From CAYJLW01 sp964370965 (GTDB taxonomy: Bacteria; Actinomycetota; Acidimicrobiia; UBA2766), in contig CAYJLW010000005.1 of NCBI GenBank assembly GCA_964370965.1, forward strand, positions 1 to 64,000: a stretch of 64,000 nt of DNA. The letters run 5' to 3'. Positions 51,722-61,323 of this stretch are shown here, piece after piece; position 1 is the first letter of the stretch, and each line of letters begins with the position of its first letter. The position numbers and the translations under genes were made by a program. Below the pieces are notes generated by a model that was not told the origin of the DNA, did no database searches, and was given only the letters and a program-made list of their open reading frames with translations.

Positions 51722-52770
51722 TGGACGGCTGGGACGTCCTCATCGCCGCCCTCACCGTGGTGGCCGCGTTCGTCTTCCAGCTCCTGCTCACGGTCGTGCT
51801 CATCTGGTTCGAGCGCCGCGGCCTCGCCCGCATGCAGACCCGCATCGGCCCCAACCGGGCCGGACCGTTCGGGCTCCTCCAGACACTGGCCGACGGGATC
51901 AAGCTGTTCTTCAAGGAGAGCTTCGTGCCCCGGCGCGCCGACCGCGCCGTCTACGAGATGGCACCGCTGATCTCCATGGCGATGGCGTTCCTCGGCTTCG
52001 CCGTCATCCCGTTCGGCCCCGGCTTCTCCGTGAACGGCCACGAGGTCAACATGCAGGTCGCCGACCTCAACGTGGGCGTCCTCTGGCTCCTGTCCGTGAG
52101 CTCCGTGTCGGTGTACGGCGTGATGCTCGCCGGGTGGTCGTCCGGTTCGAAGTACCCGCTCCTGGGCGGGGTCCGCGCCTCGGCCCAGGTGATCTCCTAC
52201 GAGGCGGCGATGGGCCTCTCCATCGTGTCCGTGGTCATCTTCGCGGGCACGCTCTCGACGAAGGGGATCGTGCAGGCCCAGGCCACGTACCAGTGGTACG
52301 GCGCCCCGCTCGTCATCCCGTTCCTGTTCTTCTGCATCTCCGGCTTCGCCGAGACGAACCGGGCGCCCTTCGACCTCGTCGAGGCGGAGTCCGAGCTCGT
52401 GGGCGGCTTCCACACGGAGTACTCCGGCATCCGCTTCGCCCTCTTCTACATGGCGGAGTACATCAACATGATCACGATCTCGGCCATGGCCGTGACCCTG
52501 TTCCTGGGCGGCTACAACGGCCCCGCGGTCTTCGGCCGCTCCACCGCCGGCCTCGTGATCGCCGGCTTCCTCTGGTTCCTGGTCAAGACCTGCTTCCTGC
52601 TCTTCCTCTTCGTCTGGATCCGGGCGACCCTGCCCCGCCTCCGCTACGACCAGCTCATGACGCTGGGCTGGAAGTGGCTCATCCCGGTCAACCTCGGCTA
52701 CATGATGGTCGTGGCCCTCTTCGTCGCCCTGCAGGAGCGGGGCACGCTGCTACCGGGGTTCTTCCACTGA
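51721..52770 (+). CDS. nuoH: NADH-quinone oxidoreductase subunit H
   Basis: This 349-residue, eight-helix subunit closes the quinone tunnel. It has RRGLARMQTRIGPNRAGPFG, LADGIKLFFKE and SGFAETNRAPFDLVEAESEL, the quinone-site loop with the conserved Glu/Asp cluster. It abuts nuoG at one shared base. The stop is part of a TGATG that starts a bridging reading frame before nuoI. Confidence 0.97.
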   Translation: MDGWDVLIAALTVVAAFVFQLLLTVVLIWFERRGLARMQTRIGPNRAGPFGLLQTLADGIKLFFKESFVPRRADRAVYEMAPLISMAMAFLGFAVIPFGPGFSVNGHEVNMQVADLNVGVLWLLSVSSVSVYGVMLAGWSSGSKYPLLGGVRASAQVISYEAAMGLSIVSVVIFAGTLSTKGIVQAQATYQWYGAPLVIPFLFFCISGFAETNRAPFDLVEAESELVGGFHTEYSGIRFALFYMAEYINMITISAMAVTLFLGGYNGPAVFGRSTAGLVIAGFLWFLVKTCFLLFLFVWIRATLPRLRYDQLMTLGWKWLIPVNLGYMMVVALFVALQERGTLLPGFFH

Positions 52771-52970
52771 TGCGCGTCGCCCCGCTTCAAGGGGGGGAGC
52801 AAGCTCCCCCCCTTGGGACCCCCCCTTCCGGAGCGCGTGCCGCCGGGCGCGAATCCGGGGCGGCACAGCCGCCCCTCACGCGACCGATCGCCGTGCGCGG
52901 CTTGCCGCGCCGCAGCCAGGCGGGCTACGCGTATGGCGCCCGCCGGTCTTCTCTCGAGGTGCAGCCCTGA
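52770..52970 (+). CDS. Bridging reading frame between nuoH and nuoI
   Basis: A 66-codon frame overlaps the nuoH stop (TGATG) and ends in a TGATG that starts nuoI, so both junctions keep the coupling style of the operon. It opens MRVAPLQGGEQAPPLGTPPS. NuoI opens MRVTPYFKG, and the DNA of the two starts is nearly the same (52768-52793 and 52968-52995). The rest is rich in Arg, Ala and Pro. The G-run/C-run hairpin element makes up codons 7-20. It could be a relic of a duplicated gene start around an inserted element, or a translated coupler. Confidence 0.5.
   Translation: MRVAPLQGGEQAPPLGTPPSGARAAGRESGAAQPPLTRPIAVRGLPRRSQAGYAYGARRSSLEVQP
52789..52880 (+). repeat. G-run/C-run hairpin element between nuoH and nuoI
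   Basis: Perfect 12-base arms (52789-52800 and 52803-52814) around a two-base loop are followed by a C-run. A second GC-rich module includes ATCCGGGGCGGC and AGCCGCCCCT, related to parts of the elements near 54.7 and 60.0 kb. Confidence 0.8.
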
Positions 52971-53716
52971 TGCGCGTCACCCCGTACTTCAAGGGTCTTG
53001 CCGTGACCTTGCGGAACGTCTTCCGCAAGCCCGTCACCATCAAGTACCCGGAGGAGATCCGGCCCAAGCCCGTGCGCTTCCACGGCCGCCACGTCCTGAA
53101 CCGCTTCCCCGACGGCATGGAGAAGTGCATCGGCTGCGAGCTCTGCGCCGGCGTCTGCCCGGCGCGCTGCATCTACGTCCGGGGCGCCGACAACCCCCCC
53201 GACGCCCCTGTCGCGCCCGGCGAACGCTACGGATACGTGTACGAGATCAACTTCCTGCGCTGCATCTTCTGCGGCCTCTGCGTCGAGGCGTGCCCCACCG
53301 AGGCGATCACGATGTCGAACCTCTTGGAGTTCAGCTTCACTGACCGCGACGACGCCGTCTTCGGCAAGGACCTCCTCCTCGTGGACGTGGACGGCACCCC
53401 GAAGCACCGGGGCCGCTACTACGACCCGGCGTCCCTCGAGGAGGCGGGCGGCTGGATGCGCGCCACGTCCCCCGCCGGCGACACCGACTACGAAGGTGTC
53501 CCGGGCTGGTCCGGCGACGCCGGCCACGGCGTCCGCCGAGCCGAGGCCGGCCAACGCGAGGACGTCCCGAAGCGGGACGCCTACGACGTCCCGATCCGGA
53601 CCACACCCACCACCCCGACGGTCCCCATGGGCGAGCCCGCCCCCCGCGACAGGTTCCTGCCCGTGGACGAGCAGGGGCCCCGTTCCGGCCTCGCAGACCC
53701 AGAGGAGCCCGCATGA
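52970..53716 (+). CDS. nuoI: NADH-quinone oxidoreductase subunit I
   Basis: This 248-residue subunit carries clusters N6a and N6b. Its two [4Fe-4S] motifs are CIGCELCAGVCPARC and CIFCGLCVEACPTEA. The C-terminus extends about 80 residues past the usual end, with Pro-rich TTPTTPTVPMGEPAPRDRF. It starts at the second copy of ATGCGCGTC, with GAGGTG 11 bases upstream. Confidence 0.96.
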   Translation: MRVTPYFKGLAVTLRNVFRKPVTIKYPEEIRPKPVRFHGRHVLNRFPDGMEKCIGCELCAGVCPARCIYVRGADNPPDAPVAPGERYGYVYEINFLRCIFCGLCVEACPTEAITMSNLLEFSFTDRDDAVFGKDLLLVDVDGTPKHRGRYYDPASLEEAGGWMRATSPAGDTDYEGVPGWSGDAGHGVRRAEAGQREDVPKRDAYDVPIRTTPTTPTVPMGEPAPRDRFLPVDEQGPRSGLADPEEPA

Positions 53717-54357
53717 GCGAGTGGGTCGTCTTCGTGATCTTCGGCATCCTGGCCGTCTCCGGCGCGCTCGGCCTCGTGTTCCAGGCGAACCCGGTGCACT
53801 CGGCCCTCCTTCTCGTGCTCACGCTCGTGTCGATGGCGGTGCTCTTCATCGTGCAGGGGGCCTACTTCCTCTCCGCCGTGCAGATCATCGTGTACACCGG
53901 CGCCATCGTCGTGCTCTTCCTGTTCGTGATCATGCTCCTCGGGATCGACCGCCCCGACGTCGGCGAAGACAAGCTGTACCGCCAGAAGCCGGTCGCCGTG
54001 GGCCTCGGTCTCCTCGTCTTCGTCTTCACGGTTGCCCTCGCCGGCCTCGGGGTGTGGAAGGTGGGCGCCCCCGGCCGGGACACCGCGAAGGCGATCGCCG
54101 ACGCGGGCGGCAACGTCGAGGCCCTCTCGCAATCCCTCTTCACCCGCTATCTCCTGCCCTTCGAGCTCACCTCGTTCCTCGTCGTCGTGGCCGTCGTGGG
54201 CGGAATCGTCCTCGCCAAGCGGCCCCGGAAGGCCCGCGGTGTGGGCATCGGCCGCAGCGAGGAGGTCGCCGCCGAGATCTCCCGCGAGATCGCCGCCGAG
54301 ACGAACGGGGAACCCGCCCCGCCCACGGGCCCCGAGCCGGAGGAGGTGCCCCGGTGA
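53713..54357 (+). CDS. nuoJ: NADH-quinone oxidoreductase subunit J
   Basis: This 214-residue membrane subunit has five helices. IIVYTGAIVVLFLFVIMLLG holds the pi-bulge helix central to coupling. A tail of about 45 residues is Arg/Glu-rich (SREIAAETNGEPAPPTGP). Start and stop overlap nuoI and nuoK. Confidence 0.95.
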   Translation: MSEWVVFVIFGILAVSGALGLVFQANPVHSALLLVLTLVSMAVLFIVQGAYFLSAVQIIVYTGAIVVLFLFVIMLLGIDRPDVGEDKLYRQKPVAVGLGLLVFVFTVALAGLGVWKVGAPGRDTAKAIADAGGNVEALSQSLFTRYLLPFELTSFLVVVAVVGGIVLAKRPRKARGVGIGRSEEVAAEISREIAAETNGEPAPPTGPEPEEVPR

Positions 54358-54677
54358 TCCTCGCCGCCGTCTCCGCCAAGCTCTCCCAGGCGCAGCTCCT
54401 CCTCGCAGCGGCGATCTTCATGATCGGCGCCGTCGGGTTCCTGATCCGGCGCAACGCCCTCGTCATGTTCATGTGCGTGGAGCTCATGCTCAACGCCGTG
54501 AACCTCACGCTCGTCACCTTCTCCCGCATGCTCAACGACCTCACAGGGCAGGTGCTCGTGTTCTTCGTCCTCGTGGTCGCCGCCGCCGAAGTGGTCGTCG
54601 GCCTCGCCATCCTGGTCACGATCTTCCGCCGCCGGGTCGAGGCGTCCGCCGACGACCTCTCCGGGATGGAGGGCTGA
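54354..54677 (+). CDS. nuoK: NADH-quinone oxidoreductase subunit K
   Basis: This 107-residue, three-helix subunit has FMCVELMLNAVNLTLVTFSR (proton-path Glu in helix 2) and VVAAAEVVVGLAILV with the second Glu. The GTG start overlaps the nuoJ stop. The stop overlaps the ATG of the bridging frame before nuoL. Confidence 0.96.
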   Translation: MILAAVSAKLSQAQLLLAAAIFMIGAVGFLIRRNALVMFMCVELMLNAVNLTLVTFSRMLNDLTGQVLVFFVLVVAAAEVVVGLAILVTIFRRRVEASADDLSGMEG

Positions 54678-54856
54678 TGGACGTCACCTCAAAGGGGGGA
54701 GCGAACTCCCCCCCTTGGACCCCCCCCCGGACCCCCCGCCGAACGCCCGAGATCCGGTCCGGGCCGGCGGAGCCGACCCTACGGTCCAGCCACCGTCCGA
54801 CTCGGGTCCAGGCCGACGCGCCCCGCATCGAGACCCGGCTCCAGGAGGGCTTCTAA
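54677..54856 (+). CDS. Bridging reading frame between nuoK and nuoL
   Basis: This is a 59-codon frame starting in TGATG at the nuoK stop and ending in TAA directly before the nuoL ATG. It opens MDVTSKGGANSPPWTPPR, where NuoL opens MDVFLD. ATGGACGTC is shared exactly. Its G-run/C-run hairpin is read in the same frame as in the nuoH-nuoI bridging frame, giving a GGxxxPPxxTPP pattern in both. The rest is Arg/Pro/Glu-rich and hydrophilic. Confidence 0.5.
   Translation: MDVTSKGGANSPPWTPPRTPRRTPEIRSGPAEPTLRSSHRPTRVQADAPRIETRLQEGF
54692..54783 (+). repeat. G-run/C-run hairpin element between nuoK and nuoL
   Basis: A hairpin (54692-54716) is followed by a long C-run. A second module, TCCGGGCCGGCGGAGCCGAC, matches the copy downstream of nuoN at almost every base. 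Confidence 0.8.
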
Positions 54857-56772
54857 ATGGACGTCTTCCTCGACGGCGCCTGGCTGATCCCGCTCGTGCC
54901 GCTCGTCTCCGCCGGGATCCTCGCCCTGGCCGGGCGCCACATGAAGGCGCCCTACAGCGGCTGGTTCGCCGTGGGGGCGTCGGTCACGTCCTTCCTCCTG
55001 TCCCTGGGCGCGTTCTTCGCCCTCGCCCAGGGCGGCCGGGGCGGACGCATCTGGATCGACAAGCTCTTCGACTGGATCCCCGCCGGGGGCTTCCACGTCG
55101 ACGCCACCCTGCGCCTCGACCCGCTCTCGGCGGTGATGCTCCTCCTGGTCACCGGCGTGGGCTCCCTGATCCACGTCTACGCCGTGGGCTACATGCACGG
55201 CGACGGCGACTTCACCCGGTTCTTCTCGTATCTGAACCTCTTCGTCGCTTCCATGCTCGTGCTCGTCCTCGGGGACAACTTCCTCGTGATGTTCGTGGGC
55301 TGGGAGCTCGTGGGCGCCTGCAGCTACCTGCTCGTCGGGTTCTGGTACCGGGACATGGACAACGCCGTGGCCGCCAAGAAGGCGTTCGTCACGAACCGCG
55401 TGGGCGACTTCGGCTTCATCGTGGCGATGATGATCGTCTTCGCCGTCTTCGGGACGCTGGACTTCGGGGTGGTCTTCGGGACCGCCCCCGCGCTCCTCTC
55501 CCAGGGGACGGCCACGGCGATCTGCCTCCTCCTCCTCCTGGGCGCCACCGGCAAGTCGGCACAGATCCCGCTCTACCTCTGGCTCCCCGACGCCATGGCG
55601 GGCCCCACCCCGGTCTCGGCGCTCATCCACGCCGCCACCATGGTGACGGCGGGCATCTACATGATCGCCCGCACCCACGCGCTCTTCTCCCTCGCCCCGG
55701 CCGCCCAGGCGACCGTCGCCACCGTGGGCATCGCCACGTGCCTCTTCGCCGCCGTGATCGCCCTCGGCCAGTACCGGCTGAAGAAGGTGCTCGCCTACTC
55801 CACGATCAGCCAGCTCGGCTACATGGTCGCCGCCGTGGGCATCGGGGGCGCCGGGTACGCGGCGGGCATCTTCCACGTCCTCACCCACGGGTTCTTCAAG
55901 GCGCTCCTGTTCCTCTGCGCCGGTTCCGTGATGCACGGCATGCGCAACGAGGAGGACATGCGCCACATGGGCGGCCTCCGCAAGCACATGCCCGTCACCT
56001 ACTGGACGTACACCGTGGGTCTCCTCGCCATCGCCGGGATCTTCCCCTTCGCCGGCTTCTGGTCCAAGGACGCCATCCTGGGCGCCCTCTTCGAGGACGG
56101 CCGCGTGTGGGCACAGGTCCTCTGGGCGGTGGGCCTCGCCTCGGCGTTCCTCACGGCCGTCTACATGTTCCGCCAGTGGTACCTGACGTTCTGGGGGGAG
56201 CCCCGCTGGCCCGAAGGCACGCACCCCCACGAGTCCCCAAAGACGATGACGACGCCTCTCGTCGTCCTCGCCGTCCTCGCCACCGCGGGAGGCCTCGTCG
56301 ACCTGCCCGGCACGCAGTGGCTCCACACGTGGATGGAACCCGTCTTCGGGGAGGCCGGCGGCCATGGCGTGGGCTGGACCGCCGAGACGGTCGTCCTTCT
56401 GGGCGCGTCACTCACCGTCGCCCTCGCCGGCGTGGCCTTCGCCACACTCGTCTGGAAGCGGGGCAGCACCGAGACCCGCCTCCGGATCGGCCGGCGCCTC
56501 GGCCCCCTCGTGCCCGCGATCCGCAACAAGTTCTACGTCGACGAGGCGGTGCAGGCCGTGATCGAGCGCCCCGGATACGCCGCCGCCGGCGCCCTCGCCA
56601 CGGCGGACGAGAAGGTGATCGACGGCGCCGTGAACGGCATCGGCGAAGGCGTCACCTGGGCCGGCCGCCACGCGCGACGCGTCCAGAACGGCTACGTGCG
56701 CACGTACGCCGTCGTCCTGGGGGTGGGCGTCGTGTTGGTCCTGGGGTACCTGCTGATCCGGGGAGGCGTGGG

Positions 56773-56776
<4 letters not shown>
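54857..56776 (+). CDS. nuoL: NADH-quinone oxidoreductase subunit L
   Basis: This 639-residue, antiporter-like subunit at the far end of the proton arm has about 16 helices. It has FLVMFVGWELVGACSYLLVG, LGATGKSAQIPLYLWLPDAM and AATMVTAGIYMIAR (proton-channel Lys and His), and VLTHGFFKALLFLCAGSVMH. The C-terminal long lateral helix leads to LIRGGVG. The first codons duplicate the start of the upstream bridging frame. The stop overlaps nuoM by GTGA. Confidence 0.97.
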
Positions 56777-58322
<1,546 letters not shown>

Positions 58323-58332
58323 NNNNNNNNNN
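58323..58332. other. Assembly gap with artificial homopolymers
   Basis: Ten Ns are flanked by C-runs and G/C runs from about 58258 to 58430. Reading frames through this stretch, including any NuoM-NuoN fusion, are artefacts. Confidence 0.95.
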
Positions 58333-58392
58333 CCCCCCCCCCCCCCCCCCCCCCCCCCCGCCCCCCCCCCGCCGGGGCCGGGGGGGGCGCGC

Positions 58393-58426
<34 letters not shown>

Positions 58427-58430
58427 CCCG

Positions 58431-58541
58431 GGCGGCAAGGCCGGCGGGTCCGTGTCCGTCTCTCTCTACGACTGGTCCTACACCGGCAGCGACGGCAAGG
58501 AGTCCAGCGGAACCGTCCTGATCGAGGAGGACCACGAGTGA
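58431..58541 (+). CDS. 3' end of a gene between nuoM and nuoN
   Basis: Just after the gap, the frame that overlaps the nuoN GTG (GTGA) reads GGKAGGSVSVSLYDWSYTGS followed by DGKESSGTVLIEEDHE and a stop. It is hydrophilic and beta-prone, unlike the membrane end of NuoM. It may be a soluble C-terminal extension of NuoM or a separate small gene whose start lies in the gap. Confidence 0.5.
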   Translation, partial: GGKAGGSVSVSLYDWSYTGSDGKESSGTVLIEEDHE

Positions 58542-60034
58542 CCCCCCTCGGCGTCGAAGCGATCCCCACACCGCCCGCCGACTACTCGGCGATCCTGGCC
58601 CCCCTCGTCCTCCTCGGCGCCGGCATGCTCATCCTCGCCCTCGTCGCGATCAGGCGGGCGAAGAGCACAACCCCGTACGCCTTGCTCACCGTCGTGGCCG
58701 CCGCCGGTTCCGCCGTCGCCTCCCTGCGTCTGTGGGACCAGGTGGAAGGCGACGGGGGGCGTTTCGCCTTCTCCGGGATGGTCGCCGCGGACGGCTTCGC
58801 CGCCTTCGCCTGCCTGGTGGTGGCCGTCATCGTGATCCTCGCCGTCCTCCTCACCGACGGCTACCTCCGCCGCGAGGGCATCGACAAGGCCGAGTACTTC
58901 GTGCTCCTGCTCATGTCCGCCGCCGGCATGCAACTCATGGCGACGTCCAACAACCTCCTCATGGTCTTCCTCTCCCTGGAGTTGCTCTCGATCGCCCTCT
59001 ACGTGCTCGCCGCGTTCGCCCGCGACCGGGCGGGCTCCCAGGAGGCGGGCATGAAGTACTTCCTCCTGGGGGCGTACTCCTCGGCGTTCCTGCTCTACGG
59101 CATCGCCATGATCTACGGCGGCACCGGCACCACGAACCTCGCCGGGATCGCGAAGTTCTTCGCCTCCACGGTGCAGGAGAACAGCGGCCTCGTCTATGTG
59201 GGCATCGGCCTCACGGTCGTGGGCCTCGGCTTCAAGGTCGCCGCCGTCCCCTTCCACATGTGGACCCCCGACGTCTACCAGGGGGCGCCCACACCAGTCG
59301 TGGCGTTCATGGCGGCGGGGGCAAAGGTGGCGGGCTTCGCCGGCCTCTTCCGCGTGCTGGAGACGGCGTTCCCCGCCTACCGCCTCACCTGGCAGCCGCT
59401 CCTCTGGGGTCTCGCCGTGCTCACCATGGTCGTGGGCGCGATCCTCGCCATCGTGCAGACCGACGCCAAGCGGCTCCTGGCGTACTCCTCGATCACCCAC
59501 GCCGGTTTCGTCCTCATCGGCCTCGTCGCCGCCAACGGACGCGGCCGCCAGGGGGCCCTCTTCTACCTCCTGGCGTACTCCTTCATGGTGGCGGGAGCCT
59601 TCGCCGTCGTCATGGTGGTCGCCCGCCGGGGCGAGCGCCACACGTCCCTCGAGGACTACCGGGGGCTGTTCCGGCGCCAGCCCGTCCTCGCCGGGCTCCT
59701 CACGTTCTTCCTCTTCGCCATGGCCGGCATCCCCGGCACGTCCGGGTTCGTGGCGAAGTTCTCCGTGTTCGCGGGCGCCGCCGCCGCCCACCAGTGGGTC
59801 CTCGTCGCCGCCGGCACGCTCTCCAGCGTGATCGCCGCCTACCTCTACCTCCGCCTCGTCGTCCTCATGTACATGACCCCCGACGACGAGGCCCTCGACA
59901 CGGACACCTCGCCGCTGCACGTCCCTGCCGGCGTCGGCCTCGCCCTCGGCCTCTGCGTCCTCTTCACCCTGCAACTCGGCATCCTCCCCGAGGGCATCCT
60001 CGACATGGCCCGCAAGGCGACGCTCCTGTTCTAG
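58538..60034 (+). CDS. nuoN: NADH-quinone oxidoreductase subunit N
   Basis: This 498-residue antiporter-like subunit has 14 expected helices. LLMVFLSLELLSIALYVLAA carries the conserved Glu, KVAAVPFHMWTPDVYQGAPT the helix 7 Lys, and LAYSSITHAGFVLIGLVA, AGIPGTSGFVAKFSVF complete the pattern. The GTG start overlaps the preceding stop. It ends the operon and is followed by a G-run/C-run hairpin one base after the stop. Confidence 0.97.
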   Translation: MTPLGVEAIPTPPADYSAILAPLVLLGAGMLILALVAIRRAKSTTPYALLTVVAAAGSAVASLRLWDQVEGDGGRFAFSGMVAADGFAAFACLVVAVIVILAVLLTDGYLRREGIDKAEYFVLLLMSAAGMQLMATSNNLLMVFLSLELLSIALYVLAAFARDRAGSQEAGMKYFLLGAYSSAFLLYGIAMIYGGTGTTNLAGIAKFFASTVQENSGLVYVGIGLTVVGLGFKVAAVPFHMWTPDVYQGAPTPVVAFMAAGAKVAGFAGLFRVLETAFPAYRLTWQPLLWGLAVLTMVVGAILAIVQTDAKRLLAYSSITHAGFVLIGLVAANGRGRQGALFYLLAYSFMVAGAFAVVMVVARRGERHTSLEDYRGLFRRQPVLAGLLTFFLFAMAGIPGTSGFVAKFSVFAGAAAAHQWVLVAAGTLSSVIAAYLYLRLVVLMYMTPDDEALDTDTSPLHVPAGVGLALGLCVLFTLQLGILPEGILDMARKATLLF

Positions 60035-60035
60035 A

Positions 60036-60125
60036 TCAAGGGGGGAGCGAGCTCCCCCCTTGACAACCCCCCTGAGAGCCGCTCCGCGTGCTGCCGGGCC
60101 ACCGTTCCGGGCCGGCGAAGCCAAC
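60036..60125 (+). repeat. G-run/C-run hairpin element after nuoN
   Basis: Perfect 13-base arms with a two-base loop (60036-60063) start right after the nuoN stop. They are followed by a C-run and the module TTCCGGGCCGGCGAAGCCAA. It is the third nuo-linked copy and could act as the operon's 3' barrier, though no T-run follows. Confidence 0.85.
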
Positions 60126-60141
60126 CTGGGACCGGGGACGA

Positions 60142-60187
60142 GGTTGGAGGCTCACGGCTCACGTACGTGAGCCGTGAGCCTCCAACC
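60142..60187. repeat. Perfect 46-base palindrome between convergent genes
   Basis: Both halves of 23 bases are exact complements with no loop, centred on ACGT|ACGT. It separates nuoN from the minus-strand phosphatase gene and lies about 130 bases from the 3' end of the latter. It may be a two-way terminator or a protein site. Confidence 0.95.
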
Positions 60188-60312
60188 ACCCGCACGCGCG
60201 CAGGACGCGACACGAGCCGACAGGAACGGCGGCGGATGGAACCGCGCCGCGATCCCGCACCCCATCGGGACGTCTTCGTACACGACCTGACTGACTGGCC
60301 TGACTGCGTGGC

Positions 60313-61323
60313 TCACCGGCGTACGACGGTCGAGTCGAGGACTGTGTCGTCGGCGGCGACGGCGGTGAGGACGAGCTCGCCGGGGCGGGCTTCGACGCCC
60401 ACGAAGCTGTGCTCGACGGCGCCGACCTGCTGGTCGGCCCGCTCCCGGGGCACGTCGTCGCAGAAGTCCTTCGGGGCGATCGGGTAGAGGTCCTGGCCGC
60501 CGCCGCCCGTCACCACGTAGTTCACGCCGGCCGGCGACACGAAGCGCTCGTAGTGGTGGTCGTGGCCGCTGAGCACGAGGGCGACCCGGTGGGCTTCGAT
60601 GATCGGGACCCAGCGGGCGACGACGTCCTCCGTGGGCCCGTGGTACCCGCAGCTCCAGGCCGGGTGGTGGAAGACGACCACGCGCAACGGGGGTCCGGGG
60701 GCGCCCAGGGTTCGCTCCAGCCACTGCGTCTGGGCGCCGTCCACCCGGTTGCTGTCGAGGAAGAGGAACTGCACGCCCGGGAGCTCCTGGGTGTAGGGGA
60801 GTGCGGGCAGGCCGAGGTAGCGGAGCTGGCGCTTGGCGTGGCCGGCGTCCACGTCGTGGTTCCCGAGCGTGACCCACAGCGGCCGGCCGTTCGCCCGCAG
60901 GGTGACATACGGAGCCTTGAGCTGGGCGTCGAAGTGGGCGGGCTCCCCGCGTTCGTACACGTTGTCGCCCACGGTCACGAGGGCGTCGACGCGGTGCCCG
61001 GCCGCCCAGCGTTCCATCGCCCGGGCGACGTCGAGTTGGCCCTCGCCGCCGCCGGAGTCCCCGAAAGCGACGAAGCCCGCCGCCGGCGGGGGAGTCGGCG
61101 ACGGCGTCGGGCTCGGCGTCGCCGTCGCCGTCGCCCGGGGCCGGTGTCCGCTGCTCTGCGAGGGCGGAGCACCGCCGTCCTCCGTGCAGGCTCCGGCCAG
61201 GAGGACGGTGACCAGCGCGCCCACGGTCAGGCGCCCCCGCCACGCCCGCCGTGCCGGGCCCGAGCCCAGGTCCCGGTCCCGGTGCGCGTCCCGGTCCGGC
61301 AGGCGGGACACCGGGTCCCTCAC
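60313..61323 (-). CDS. Metallophosphatase lipoprotein (purple acid phosphatase-like)
   Basis: This 336-residue protein has an N-terminal basic stretch, a lipobox signal (VTVLLAGACTED), a Thr/Pro-rich linker and a calcineurin-like domain with all five metal motifs. These are FGDSGGG, VGDNVYE, LGNHDVD, VVFHHPAW and SGHDHHYER. It would cleave phosphate esters outside the cell. The GTG start overlaps the purD stop. Confidence 0.9.
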   Translation of the reverse strand: MRDPVSRLPDRDAHRDRDLGSGPARRAWRGRLTVGALVTVLLAGACTEDGGAPPSQSSGHRPRATATATPSPTPSPTPPPAAGFVAFGDSGGGEGQLDVARAMERWAAGHRVDALVTVGDNVYERGEPAHFDAQLKAPYVTLRANGRPLWVTLGNHDVDAGHAKRQLRYLGLPALPYTQELPGVQFLFLDSNRVDGAQTQWLERTLGAPGPPLRVVVFHHPAWSCGYHGPTEDVVARWVPIIEAHRVALVLSGHDHHYERFVSPAGVNYVVTGGGGQDLYPIAPKDFCDDVPRERADQQVGAVEHSFVGVEARPGELVLTAVAADDTVLDSTVVRR

